The notes beneath the pieces were generated by a model that was not told the origin of the DNA, did no database searches, and worked only from the letters and a program-made list of their open reading frames with translations. This document shows positions 19,258 to 27,431 of a stretch of 64,000 bases of DNA, one piece after another. Position 1 is the first letter of the stretch, and each line of letters opens with the position of its first letter. Made by a program: the position numbers and the translations under genes. Source of the DNA: Campylobacteraceae bacterium (GTDB lineage: Bacteria; Campylobacterota; Campylobacteria; Campylobacterales; Sulfurovaceae); assembly GCA_027081065.1 (NCBI GenBank), contig JALWLW010000010.1:1-64000 (forward strand). The letters are read 5' to 3'.

Positions 19258-20431
19258 TATATTTTGTTCTATTTTAGTCGGAGAAAGTGAATTGAGTGAT
19301 ATTTTATCAGCCGATAAATCTGAACTTTTAAAATATCAAAGTGAGCAAAATAGAGTACAAAGTCATCAATTAGAAAATTCATGGATTAATCCTGTAGTCT
19401 TGCAATATTCTAAAAATTATTCTACACAGTTTGGTAATACTATTAATACTGAACAGTTCATTGTTTCCGTTGACCAACCCATTTTCAAAATGGGTGGAAT
19501 CTGGGCAGCTGTTAAATATGCCAAAGCTTTAGGGAAAGCCAATGCTTTAGAGATAGAACTACAAAAACGACAGTTAATCTCACAGGCGTTAACCATTTTA
19601 TTTAATCTCAAGAAATCAAAACTACAATTGGCAAAGTTAGATTTGAGCATTGAAAATGACAACTTAGATATACAGATACAAAAAGAGTCTTATGAAGAGG
19701 GTTTGAGTAATCGAACACTTTATGACCAAGCCTTACTTAAACGTAACCAAGACATCACTTCTAAGTTAGAGTTAGAGTTGAGTATTTCAAAATTAGAAAA
19801 TGAATTTTCACTTTTAAGTGACCATAATCCTTATGCTTTAACACTTCCAAATTTTGGGATGATAGAAAAAGAACGTTATATGGATGAACAGTTAGAGCTT
19901 CAACGTGATAGTTTTAGAGTTGAAGAGAAAAGACATAATAAATTTATGACCTTAACCAAGTATTTACCTGAAATCTCAATAAATGGACGTTATACAGATG
20001 AAGATTTAAATCCTTTATTTGCACTTCCAGGTTCTTCGATTAAAGAGCAGTATTATAATTATGGTTTTAAAGTTACGCTACCCATAAGTATAAACAGTTT
20101 TGATGATGTGCAAACTTCAAAAATAGAGTATCTTAACGCACAAGTTACTTTAAATGAGAAGAAAAAAACCATGGTAAACAACTTTAAATTGTCTCAAAAG
20201 CGTTTAGAGATTATTGACAAAAAAATAGCCCTTTCCAAAGATGACATGGTGCATTATGAAAGTATGTTGAACACAGCTCAAGACTTAGAAGCACTGGGTG
20301 ACAGAACGACAATAGACACTCAAATAGTAGCGAACTCAGTAAAAATAAGAAAACTAGACCAAGAAATCTATAAAGTAGATGCACAAATAGAGCTTTTAGG
20401 GCTTTATGTTAATGTCGCAGATGCAATGTAA
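19214..20431 (+). CDS. TolC-like outer-membrane protein
   Basis: The product (up to 405 residues) has a signal peptide and a long, charged, mostly helical body with the outer-membrane-efflux pattern: an early strand region (QFIVSVDQPIFKMGG) and a second one (YGFKVTLPISINSFDD) separated by coiled coil. It is shorter than classical TolC proteins. Two starts are possible: ATG 19214, or TTG 19232, which gives the very standard signal peptide MKKLFLLSSIFCS and has an AAGGA site 10 bases upstream. Either way the start lies inside argD, so the gene is translationally linked to it. No pump genes are adjacent; a secreted thioredoxin follows 11 bases later. Function beyond an outer-membrane channel-like role is unknown. 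Confidence 0.75.
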   Translation: MKDLSVLKKLFLLSSIFCSILVGESELSDILSADKSELLKYQSEQNRVQSHQLENSWINPVVLQYSKNYSTQFGNTINTEQFIVSVDQPIFKMGGIWAAVKYAKALGKANALEIELQKRQLISQALTILFNLKKSKLQLAKLDLSIENDNLDIQIQKESYEEGLSNRTLYDQALLKRNQDITSKLELELSISKLENEFSLLSDHNPYALTLPNFGMIEKERYMDEQLELQRDSFRVEEKRHNKFMTLTKYLPEISINGRYTDEDLNPLFALPGSSIKEQYYNYGFKVTLPISINSFDDVQTSKIEYLNAQVTLNEKKKTMVNNFKLSQKRLEIIDKKIALSKDDMVHYESMLNTAQDLEALGDRTTIDTQIVANSVKIRKLDQEIYKVDAQIELLGLYVNVADAM

Positions 20432-20442
20432 AAGGAGTAGAT

Positions 20443-20841
20443 ATGTTAAAAAATATAGCATTAATAGTAGCATTAAGTTTAGGGCTAATAGCTTACGATT
20501 TTGGAGACATTCCCAAAGTAAATGTGGTTGAGATCCCCAAAGGAAAACGACTCATGGTACAGTTTGGGAAAACAAAATGTATTTGGTGTGAACACATGGC
20601 ACCTTATTTAAAAGAGATAAAAGCACAGCATCCTAATGTTCCTATTTACTATATTAACACAGACAAAGATGTTTTGGGTGCGATTAACTCAAATGTACAA
20701 GTATTACCAACTTCTGTCTTTTGGGATGAAAATGGAAAAGAGATAGGACGATATGAGGGGTATTTATTGCCAGAGCAGATTATGGAGTTGCTGGTTAAGT
20801 ATGGGGTGTTAAGTCAAGATGAAAAAAAGGTAACTAGTTGA
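20443..20841 (+). CDS. Secreted thioredoxin-fold protein (CxxC)
   Basis: The 132-residue product has an N-terminal hydrophobic export or anchor segment (about 1-18) and a thioredoxin fold with the redox motif CIWC, followed by EHMAPYLKE. The cis-proline loop VLPTSVF lies downstream. Such proteins reduce or isomerise disulfides in the periplasm; SoxW-type and DsbE-like proteins are relatives. A possible partner is the adjacent TolC-like protein, but this rests only on position. The following methyltransferase gene starts with TTG overlapping its TGA stop. Confidence 0.82.
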   Translation: MLKNIALIVALSLGLIAYDFGDIPKVNVVEIPKGKRLMVQFGKTKCIWCEHMAPYLKEIKAQHPNVPIYYINTDKDVLGAINSNVQVLPTSVFWDENGKEIGRYEGYLLPEQIMELLVKYGVLSQDEKKVTS

Positions 20842-21824
20842 AATTTAGCACATACATGAACGAATGGCTCTACGGAGAAGACGGCTACTACAAAACCTTT
20901 AAAGCCATAGGTAAAGAGGGTGACTTCTACACGGCTGTTAGTACCAGCTCATTTTTTGGGGCGAGTATTGCGAACCATTTTTATAAACTCATTCAAGAAG
21001 AAGCATTTAAAAAAGATGGTTGGCTCATAGAAGTAGGGGCTCATAAAGGCTACTTACTTTGCGACATGATACAGTGGCTCTATACACTTGACCCAACCTT
21101 AGTACAAACGCTAAAATTTGGAATTGTCGAGCGTCAACCTCATGTTCAACAAGAACAACTAAAGTACATAGAAGAGCGTTTTGGTTCAGACATTAGCATT
21201 ACCCATTTTAATGACATAGATGAGGTAGAAGTTCAGTACGCCTTTGTGGTTGCCAATGAAATTTTTGATGCCTTTGCTTGTGAGCTTATAAAAGATGGAG
21301 AACAAGCCTTTGTAACGGACAATGTAGTAGAATGGAGAGAAGCAGATAAAGAGTTGCTAGAGTTTGCTTCAAAACATCGACAAGTAAAAGGTGAAGTAGC
21401 CGTAGGTTATGAAGCGTTTGCTCTGCATATGGCAAAAGGCATTAAACGTTGTGACTTTGTGAGCTTTGACTATGGTGAAAAATTTGTACGAAATGATTTT
21501 TCTATTAGGGTCTATGAAAAGCATAAAACCTTTCCTCTGTTTGATGAAGAGTTAGTGTTAGCCGATGCTTTTCAAAAAGCAGACATCACGTACGATGTAA
21601 ATTTTGGTCATGTCATAGATGCATTTGAAGAAGCAGGATTTACGCTTAACAAGTATGAAACACAGGCTAGGGCATTGGTTCGTTTTGGACTGATAGACAT
21701 TTTAGAGCAGTTTGCTAAACAAGCAACTCAGGCTAATTATGTGCGAGAAGCAGATAAGATTAAGACACTTATTTCTCCAACTATTATGGGTGACAAGTTT
21801 AAGATGGTGCATTTTATAAAATAA
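20838..21824 (+). CDS. SAM-dependent methyltransferase, MidA/NDUFAF7 family
   Basis: The 328-residue protein matches COG1565: an N-terminal segment with the family pattern (FYTAVSTSSFFGASIA), the SAM-binding glycine region LIEVGAHKGYLLCDMIQ (about 62-78), and a downstream VVANEIFDAFACELI segment. In mitochondria the family methylates an arginine of complex I subunit NDUFS2; in bacteria the target is mostly unknown. The start is TTG within the TTGA overlap with the previous stop codon, with an AAGG site at suitable distance, so it is translationally coupled to the thioredoxin. Confidence 0.82.
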   Translation: MKFSTYMNEWLYGEDGYYKTFKAIGKEGDFYTAVSTSSFFGASIANHFYKLIQEEAFKKDGWLIEVGAHKGYLLCDMIQWLYTLDPTLVQTLKFGIVERQPHVQQEQLKYIEERFGSDISITHFNDIDEVEVQYAFVVANEIFDAFACELIKDGEQAFVTDNVVEWREADKELLEFASKHRQVKGEVAVGYEAFALHMAKGIKRCDFVSFDYGEKFVRNDFSIRVYEKHKTFPLFDEELVLADAFQKADITYDVNFGHVIDAFEEAGFTLNKYETQARALVRFGLIDILEQFAKQATQANYVREADKIKTLISPTIMGDKFKMVHFIK

Positions 21825-21889
21825 AAATTGACAAATATCAAAAGCATATAGAGAATAAATTGTTAAGATTGCTAAAAAAGTAGGTCATA

Positions 21890-22288
21890 ATGTTGGCAGA
21901 TAGCATAGATAGAGCTTCAGTAGAAGAATTTGTTAGAGCTTTCTATTTAAGAGTTATAAAAGATGAAGAGATTAACCCTTATTTCATAGAAGTTTTAGGA
22001 AATGACCTCTGTGATGAACTTTGGGAAGAGCATTTTAAATTACTTACAGATTTTTGGTTAATGTTGATGACAGGTGACAAGCATTATAACCGAGACCCTT
22101 TTGAGCCACATCTTTACATAAGTAGGCTAACTTATGAGAGTTTTGACAGATGGCTTTTGCTTTTTAAAGAGGAGTTGGTTTTACATTTTAGCCCAAATAT
22201 AGTTGAGAAGTTTAGTAAAAAAGCAGCTATGTTGGCTAAAAACTTCATCAAGATGCTTGAAAAAAGAGATGAGATTTATGACTTTTAA
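21890..22288 (+). CDS. Group III truncated hemoglobin
   Basis: The 132-residue protein fits the group III (Ctb-like) truncated globins. Positions matching the heme pocket are present: Tyr19 (B10) in the AFYLRV helix, His48 (E7) in WEEHFK, the proximal His74 (F8) in FEPHLY, and Trp88 (G8) in FDRWLLLF. The FWLMLMTG segment after helix E is a family hallmark. In Campylobacter jejuni the homologue Ctb binds oxygen and is induced by nitrosative stress; the same role here is inference. No NssR-type regulator is adjacent. Confidence 0.88.
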   Translation: MLADSIDRASVEEFVRAFYLRVIKDEEINPYFIEVLGNDLCDELWEEHFKLLTDFWLMLMTGDKHYNRDPFEPHLYISRLTYESFDRWLLLFKEELVLHFSPNIVEKFSKKAAMLAKNFIKMLEKRDEIYDF

Positions 22289-22356
22289 CCATGCTTTATA
22301 AGAGAAAACTAAAAGGCTTATGGTACACTTCACAAAATAAGTTTTAGGAGTGAAGT

Positions 22357-23271
22357 ATGTCCCCACAAAAAAGAGCAACCATTGTTGCTTCAATTGTTGC
22401 CATTTCATTAACAGCTTTAAAGTTTGTTATAGGAATAGCTTCAGGTTCAGTAGCTGTTTTAGCGTCGGCTATTGACTCTCTACTTGACACGCTCATCTCT
22501 GTTTTTAACTTCTTTGCCATTAAAAAATCTGAAGAGAAAGCGACCAATGAATTTCAGTATGGAAAAGGAAAAGTTCAAGCCATTGCAGCTGTGATTGAGG
22601 GAACGATTATCACGATTTCTGGGTTTTACATTATTTATGAAGCCATTCAAAAAGCCATACATGGGACTGAAACGACGTTACTAACCCCTGCTATTTGGGT
22701 AATGGTCATTTCTATTGTTATTACATTTGGATTGGTTAGATATTTATTGGCTGTAGCCAAAGAAACAGACAACTTAGTCATTAAATCTGATGCTTTACAT
22801 TATCAAACTGACTTGTGGGCAAATGGGGCTGTGCTTCTTGCATTGGGAATTGTCTATTTAACAGGGCTTGAAATGGTTGATGCCATTTTTGGGTTTGCCA
22901 TTGGTATTTACATTATCTATTCTGCTTATGAAATTATAGTTGAAGGCATAGAGATTCTTCTTGACAAGGCTTTAGATGATGAGATAATTCAAAAAATTCA
23001 TAACATTTTAGAAAGTGATGAGGAGATTACCTCTTACCATTGGCTAAAAACAAGAACCGATGGAACAGTAAACTTTGTGGAATTTCATTTAGTTTTTCAC
23101 CCTAAGATGTACTTGATAGATGCCCATAGAATTTCAGATAATATAGAAGAGAAAATTAGAATGCTCGACTGTAAAAAAGGTTGGATAATTACACCTCATT
23201 ATGACCCCTATAATGATGTTTATACCAATGAAGAGTACATGGATGCTAGTCAAAGATTATGTCACAATTAA
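22357..23271 (+). CDS. Cation diffusion facilitator (CDF) metal exporter
   Basis: The 304-residue protein has six predicted membrane helices in its first 200 residues and a cytoplasmic C-terminal domain with scattered His and Asp residues. The transport-site motifs of FieF-type CDFs are visible: SAIDSLLDT (DxxxD, TM2) and ALHYQTDLW (HxxxD, TM5). These proteins export Zn(II), Fe(II) or other divalent metals from the cytoplasm against protons. The exact metal cannot be told. An AGGAG site precedes the ATG, and hemD overlaps its end by 13 bases. Confidence 0.92.
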   Translation: MSPQKRATIVASIVAISLTALKFVIGIASGSVAVLASAIDSLLDTLISVFNFFAIKKSEEKATNEFQYGKGKVQAIAAVIEGTIITISGFYIIYEAIQKAIHGTETTLLTPAIWVMVISIVITFGLVRYLLAVAKETDNLVIKSDALHYQTDLWANGAVLLALGIVYLTGLEMVDAIFGFAIGIYIIYSAYEIIVEGIEILLDKALDDEIIQKIHNILESDEEITSYHWLKTRTDGTVNFVEFHLVFHPKMYLIDAHRISDNIEEKIRMLDCKKGWIITPHYDPYNDVYTNEEYMDASQRLCHN

Positions 23272-23903
23272 TCTACTTACTCTCTCCTTTACAAAAAGAA
23301 GGGACATTCTCTCTTCCTATGATTTCTTTTTCTCTAACGACTGATTTTATTGACTTTTCTTCTTGTGACACGCTGATGTTTACATCAAAACAAGCAGTGG
23401 TTTCAGCTGATAGCATCGATAAAAATTGGAAAAAGTATCCTTGCATCGCCATTGGTACTGCAACTAAAAAAAAGATAGAAGAGCTTGGTGGAGAAGTTAT
23501 TTACGCTCCTAAAGAATTTTATGGAGAAGTTTTAGGAAAAGATATAGCAAAGAATTTTTCTGATAAAAAATTGCTTTATCTTAGACCTAAAGTTGTTTCT
23601 TTTGATAGTAAAGCTTATTTGGCAAAAAATGGTATAGCATTAGAAGAGCAGATTATTTATGAGACTTTTTGTGTTAAATATTCTAAAGATGCTCGGCCTA
23701 AAGAAAATGCCATTATCATTTTTACTTCTCCCTCTACCATTAAGTGTTTTTTTGAGAATTTTGAGTGGTGTAAAAGCTATAGAGCAGTCTTAATTGGCAA
23801 AGCTACAACGCAACATTTACCTAAGATGTGTCAATATGTAATAGCTGATAAACCATTAATTACGGAGTGTATAAAAAAGGCAAAAGAGTTAGAAAAAATC
23901 TAA
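23259..23903 (+). CDS. hemD: Uroporphyrinogen-III synthase
   Basis: The 214-residue protein has the weakly conserved HemD pattern: a first domain with MFTSKQAV, IAIGTATKKKIEELG, the hinge LLYLRPK, and a second domain with IIFTSPSTIKCF and VLIGKATTQHL. HemD closes and inverts ring D of hydroxymethylbilane on the way to heme and siroheme. It overlaps the CDF gene by 13 bases, which suggests one transcript, although the functional link is unclear. Confidence 0.85.
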   Translation: MSQLIYLLSPLQKEGTFSLPMISFSLTTDFIDFSSCDTLMFTSKQAVVSADSIDKNWKKYPCIAIGTATKKKIEELGGEVIYAPKEFYGEVLGKDIAKNFSDKKLLYLRPKVVSFDSKAYLAKNGIALEEQIIYETFCVKYSKDARPKENAIIIFTSPSTIKCFFENFEWCKSYRAVLIGKATTQHLPKMCQYVIADKPLITECIKKAKELEKI

Positions 23904-23911
23904 AAAAATAG

Positions 23912-23939
23912 TGACTTTTCCTTTTAAAAGTGCTATAAT
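23912..23939 (+). promoter_or_regulatory. Extended -10 promoter of the candidate RNA
   Basis: An extended -10 element TGCTATAAT (23931-23939) with a TGACTT-like -35 at 23912-23917 (16-base spacer) sits directly after hemD. The predicted start is about 23946. No protein gene follows on this strand, which supports a stable RNA. Confidence 0.65.
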
Positions 23940-23945
23940 TTTCTC

Positions 23946-24140
23946 AACCTGGATAGTTCGACTACTGTTATTTGTGGTCCAACATTATCTTTTGTGGGAC
24001 ATGTAGTTCATTGGTGTGTGGGTGTCTTCGTTCGAGCTTAGCTTAGTCTGGCGAGAAGATGCCCCCTAAAGATGACTCTCTCCTACACCGTTGGCTTTTT
24101 AGGGCCGGCTTTATGCAGAACGGCTGTTCGGGGTTTCTTA
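23946..24140 (+). ncRNA. Candidate structured RNA, possibly 6S-like
   Basis: This intergenic stretch is clearly richer in G and C than its surroundings and follows an extended -10 promoter. The ends can pair: AACCTGGATAG (23946-23956) with CTGTTCGGGGTT (24124-24135), with G-U pairs and one bulge. Inside are GGTGT/ACACC (24012-24017 with 24085-24090), a 10-bp stem GGGTGTCTTC/GAAGATGCCC (24020-24029 with 24055-24064) and TTGGC/GCCGG at about 24091-24110. A closing stem, a large central loop, an inner stem and an apical hairpin in about 195 nt resemble 6S RNA. I cannot confirm that family. Conserved cores of RNase P, tmRNA and SRP RNA are absent. Confidence 0.5.
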
Positions 24141-24153
24141 TTAAAATTATCTT

Positions 24154-24189
24154 GCCCATCGGAAATGTCCTTGGGGTACAGCAGATGGC
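24154..24189. other. Second hairpin segment before the histidine kinase gene
   Basis: After the candidate RNA comes a compact inverted repeat: CCCA (24155) with TGGG (24172), enclosing GGA/TCC, and an overlapping alternative GCCCATC (24154) with GATGGC (24184). It ends just past the stop-codon side of the convergent histidine kinase gene (24194). It could be the true 3' part of the RNA or a terminator-like element; there is no U-tract on either strand. Confidence 0.3.
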
Positions 24190-24193
24190 TCAT

Positions 24194-25615
24194 TTAGTTC
24201 ATAAATTGAATTAAAAAAGTTGTTCCTTCTTTATTACTTTTTACGCTAAGTTTTCCTTCTAACTCTTGTTCAATAATCATTTTAGAAATATAGAGTCCTA
24301 TGCCATCACTGTTTTTCTTTGTTGAGAAATAGGGGTCAAAAATACGGTGAATAATCTCTTTTGAAATACCCCCTGCATTGTCTTTAACGCTAAGAAGATT
24401 GGTTGATATCTGGATGGTGATGTTAGGATTTTCTATTTTTTTACTAACAAGGGCATCTTTGGCGTTGTTGATGAGGTTTAAGAGTACTTGTTCAAACTCA
24501 TTTTTATTACCATAAATCTTAAAATCACTTTCTATTGAACAGTTTATAGTAATATTATTGGCATTGAGTGCTGAAGTGCTAATGTTAAGAACATGTGTTA
24601 AGGCACTCTCAACCGAAAAGGACTCTTTCTTTTTTGAGGGGTTATAAAAATCTCTAAAGCTGTCAATGGTATTGGACATGTATTCTATTTGTTTATTGGC
24701 TTCAACAATCAGCATGTTGGAATCTTTATGCTCTTGGTGCATTCGTTTTAAATTCATGTGAGCCATGGACAAAAAGTTAAGAGGTTGTTTCCATTGATGT
24801 GCAATGATTGAAATCATCTCTCCCATACTGGCTAAGCGTGATTGTTGTAGTAAAAGTGATTGTTGCATTTTTTGTTTTTCATCAAGTAGTTTAAATTTGT
24901 AAGAGATGGCTAAAGAGAGAAAGATGGATTCAATGGCAAAGGTAATGTGTAGAAATGGAAAAGGCACACCAATAAGTTTAATGAGTCCTAAGTGTTCAAT
25001 GATGGCTACAAAAATAGAGATATACCAGCCAATCATTAAGAAATAAAAGGGCATATCTTTCTCTTTAATGGCACGACTTGCTTCACTAAGAACTAGCCAA
25101 ATAGGGATAAAGATAGGGATAAAGTTTGTCAAAATAGCAACAGAAAAAATAAAGGTAAATAAGATGTCAAGGAGGGTTAAATATAGCAGTATATTAATAA
25201 GCCTATTTAATTTTTTAACTTGATAACTTTTTAAAAACTCTTTAATGAAAAGTAAAGAGAATAAGACAACTAAGGCACGGGTTAATGAGAATAGTAGTGA
25301 TGAGTGCAATCCAAATATCTCATCAAAAGGTGAAATGTAAATACTATCTAAATTAATCAGAAAAAAGAGCGTTGAGAGTTGGGCTAAACCATAAAATAGA
25401 TATTGACGATTACGAATGTAATAATAAAATGCAAGATTATAAATAGTAGCAGAGATGATAACCCCCATAGAAATAGCAGCGATTAAAAAAGCCAAATTTC
25501 CAAAGGTATGCATTGTACCTGTATGGTTAATAAAGTGTTCATCATAAAAAAAGTAGCTGGTGATAAAGGCGAGAATGATGATAAAAAGAAGTTTTAATTT
25601 TAGAATATTATCCAT
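24194..25615 (-). CDS. 7TM sensor histidine kinase
   Basis: The 473-residue kinase has a first membrane helix, a further block of about seven helices in residues 35-235 of the 7TMR-DISM type, a short coiled coil, and a kinase core. The H-box reads IAHQWKQPLN with phosphoacceptor His273, the form found in many Campylobacterota kinases. The ATP-binding domain shows the N-box NLINNAKDAL and the G boxes VKDNAGGI and DGIGLYISK. There is no periplasmic sensor domain of any size, so the signal is probably sensed in or at the membrane. It overlaps the upstream response-regulator gene by 8 bases, so the two form one cognate system. Confidence 0.9.
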   Translation of the reverse strand: MDNILKLKLLFIIILAFITSYFFYDEHFINHTGTMHTFGNLAFLIAAISMGVIISATIYNLAFYYYIRNRQYLFYGLAQLSTLFFLINLDSIYISPFDEIFGLHSSLLFSLTRALVVLFSLLFIKEFLKSYQVKKLNRLINILLYLTLLDILFTFIFSVAILTNFIPIFIPIWLVLSEASRAIKEKDMPFYFLMIGWYISIFVAIIEHLGLIKLIGVPFPFLHITFAIESIFLSLAISYKFKLLDEKQKMQQSLLLQQSRLASMGEMISIIAHQWKQPLNFLSMAHMNLKRMHQEHKDSNMLIVEANKQIEYMSNTIDSFRDFYNPSKKKESFSVESALTHVLNISTSALNANNITINCSIESDFKIYGNKNEFEQVLLNLINNAKDALVSKKIENPNITIQISTNLLSVKDNAGGISKEIIHRIFDPYFSTKKNSDGIGLYISKMIIEQELEGKLSVKSNKEGTTFLIQFMN

Positions 25616-26297
25616 AAAGATTAATCTTGTAACCTGTTTTTGAGATGTTCTCTATGACCTCTTTTCCTACGAGTTTACGTGTTTTTCTAACTAAGGTTCT
25701 AAGGCTGTCAGCTGTCATGACCTTGTCATACCAAATTTCATTTTCTATTTCAGTGTAAGAGACAATTCGGTTTTTATTCTTAATTAATATATTTAATAAC
25801 ATGCTTTGGTATTGTGAGAGCGAAATAATTTTATCTGTTTTAGCGAGAGACTGGTTAAGTGTATCATAATAGAGTTCAGGGGTTAGCTGGATGATGGAGG
25901 GATTTTTAGATTCTAAAAGCTCAAAACTGTTTTCTAAGGCTTCCATAATCTCTTCTTCTTTAAGGGGTTTGCCTAAATATTTAATAAGATTTAAAGAGAC
26001 AGCCTCTAAAAGATAGTCTACAGAGGTGTAAGCCGTGGTAATAATGATGGGGGTTTCTTTGTCTTTTTTACGAATTTTACGACAAAGTTCTAAGCCATTT
26101 AGATGAGGCATCTCGATGTCCGTGATAATCATATCAGGTTTTTCTTCTTCATAAATTTGAAAAGCTTCAATGCCATCTTGGGCTTCAAATATCTCTGTAA
26201 AATAGGGAGCTAAAAACATTTTTGTAACCATGCGAATAGGAGCTTCATCTTCAACATAAAGGAGGGTGTATTTAGGATTTTTTAAGTTTTCGCTCAT
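25608..26297 (-). CDS. OmpR-family response regulator
   Basis: The 229-residue protein has a receiver domain with the acidic pair Glu16-Asp17, phosphoacceptor Asp60 (IITDIEMP), Thr88 and Lys110 (LGKPL), and a C-terminal winged-helix DNA-binding domain (about 135-229, ending in the family-typical SKTGYKINL). It is cotranscribed with the histidine kinase. Its start codon lies inside a PhoB-like direct repeat (26292-26308) shared with the divergent lipoprotein gene, so autoregulation is likely. The same repeat precedes the protease genes; see the findings. Confidence 0.92.
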   Translation of the reverse strand: MSENLKNPKYTLLYVEDEAPIRMVTKMFLAPYFTEIFEAQDGIEAFQIYEEEKPDMIITDIEMPHLNGLELCRKIRKKDKETPIIITTAYTSVDYLLEAVSLNLIKYLGKPLKEEEIMEALENSFELLESKNPSIIQLTPELYYDTLNQSLAKTDKIISLSQYQSMLLNILIKNKNRIVSYTEIENEIWYDKVMTADSLRTLVRKTRKLVGKEVIENISKTGYKINLYG

Positions 26298-26308
26298 TTA
26301 AAAGTCAC
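26292..26308 (+). promoter_or_regulatory. PhoB-like direct repeat, copy 1
   Basis: GCTCATTTAAAAGTCAC: two half-sites (GCTCAT and AGTCAC) with an 11-bp period, in the divergent region between the response regulator and the 333-aa lipoprotein gene. A TACTGT hexamer at 26319-26324 lies at the same spacing as the -10 boxes of the other two copies. The least conserved of the three. Confidence 0.6.
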
Positions 26309-26359
26309 TTTTTTATTCTACTGTTAGTTATGGTACACTATCATTAATAAAGGAAAGAT

Positions 26360-27361
26360 ATGTTTGTATATAAAATGCAATTAAGTTTACTATTTATTGT
26401 ACTTTTGAGTATTTGGGGATGTGGAACAATGGCAAAAGAGGATGAGAGTCTCTCTGTTCCTCAAAAAGTTTCTATTGATATGCCAAAGGCTTTAGAAGCA
26501 AAAAGCAGTACTCGTAAAAAACTTAAAAAGTTCTCCTATTTTAAAGAGGATGAGAATAAGAGTTCAGCCTATTTAGAATTGAAAGAAGATGTGAAATTTT
26601 TAGAAGAACAACGTATATCACTTGAAGTTAATTTACTTTTTATTAATGAGGTAATTGATAAGGTTGATAGTCGATGTAAAAATATGCCTCAAGAAGAGCG
26701 TTGTATTATTGAAGAGGATAGTCTAACTTTTGTATTTGATGAAAATTTGTCAAATAGATTAAAAAAATTAACATCAGAAGATTTGGGCTATGAGCTTGGA
26801 GATGTTTTAAGTTTTGGTGAGATTGAATTTGTTGAGCATACGACACAAAATAAATATAGCTACAGTTTAAAAATTGATACTGCATTTGAAGATGAAAAGG
26901 GTATTTCTTTTGAGCGTATCTCTTGGTCAAAGGATGAAAAACTTATTTTTTCAGAATATATTGAAGAGAGTGTAGAGGAAAAGAGTAGTATTGTAATTGA
27001 CTTTTCTAAAAAAGAAGACAATAGCAAACAGATAGTCACTGATAATAGCTTTTTTAATAAAGTAGATAGCAGTTCTGATGTCTTTCATTTTGAGATGCTA
27101 AAAAAATCAGATGAAGTTGAGACGTATGAGTTAAACTCTACCTCTCTAGCTACTGATAGTGATGCAAAGAAAAATAGTTTTTCTTCTGTGGGTAAACTTT
27201 CTAATTTAGGTGGATATTTGAATTTTACAGGAGAGTTTGATAGCGAACTATTTAAAGAAAATGATAGTTTTGATGGAAATGGTAATATTATTACTTCTAG
27301 CTATTGTTACTCTGGAATGGATTGTGACTTGGAAGATGAAGATAGTTGGTTTGATTTTTAG
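26360..27361 (+). CDS. Lipoprotein of unknown function in the protease locus
   Basis: The 333-residue product has a short lipoprotein-type signal (lipidation cysteine probably Cys21, in LSIWGCG). The rest is strongly acidic, rich in Glu, Asp, Ser and Lys, with no domain I recognise. A repeated pattern of charged strands (about 150-260) suggests a beta-rich body. The C-terminus contains YCYSGMDCDLEDEDSW with a close Cys pair, and the chain ends in a Trp-Phe-Asp-Phe run. The gene is divergent from the two-component system, preceded by AAAGGAAAG and by copy 1 of the direct repeat, and followed after about 70 bases by the M60 peptidase gene. It may be a partner, inhibitor or surface anchor for that peptidase; this is inference from position only. 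Confidence 0.75.
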   Translation: MFVYKMQLSLLFIVLLSIWGCGTMAKEDESLSVPQKVSIDMPKALEAKSSTRKKLKKFSYFKEDENKSSAYLELKEDVKFLEEQRISLEVNLLFINEVIDKVDSRCKNMPQEERCIIEEDSLTFVFDENLSNRLKKLTSEDLGYELGDVLSFGEIEFVEHTTQNKYSYSLKIDTAFEDEKGISFERISWSKDEKLIFSEYIEESVEEKSSIVIDFSKKEDNSKQIVTDNSFFNKVDSSSDVFHFEMLKKSDEVETYELNSTSLATDSDAKKNSFSSVGKLSNLGGYLNFTGEFDSELFKENDSFDGNGNIITSSYCYSGMDCDLEDEDSWFDF

Positions 27362-27364
27362 AAG

Positions 27365-27381
27365 GGTCATTAAAAGGTCAT
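27365..27381 (+). promoter_or_regulatory. PhoB-like direct repeat, copy 2
   Basis: GGTCATTAAAAGGTCAT, a perfect 6-bp direct repeat with an 11-bp period. A -10-like TATCTT starts at 27392, ten bases after the second half-site. It lies in front of the M60 peptidase gene and closely resembles the E. coli Pho box layout (CTGTCAT repeats, 11-bp period, replacing the -35). Confidence 0.72.
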
Positions 27382-27431
27382 TTTTTTAAGATATCTTTTT
27401 AGTTAAAGAAATAAGTAAAAGGATGTTAGAG

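Noticed and set aside
23946..24190. RNase P, tmRNA or SRP RNA gene
   Set aside because: The conserved cores (GAGGAAAGUCC for RNase P, a tRNA-like end with a TTCGA arm and CCA for tmRNA, GGAAGG/AGCAGC loop for SRP) are not present on either strand.
24082..24192. A 36-codon minus-strand frame directly after the kinase stop
   Set aside because: The frame (MSHLLYPKDISDG...) has no ribosome-binding site, lies inside the GC-rich structured region and has no recognisable similarity; it is most likely chance.
26706..26930. Minus-strand reading frame of 74 codons within the 333-aa lipoprotein gene
   Set aside because: It lies opposite a gene with a clear signal peptide and good ribosome-binding site, and has no supporting signals of its own.
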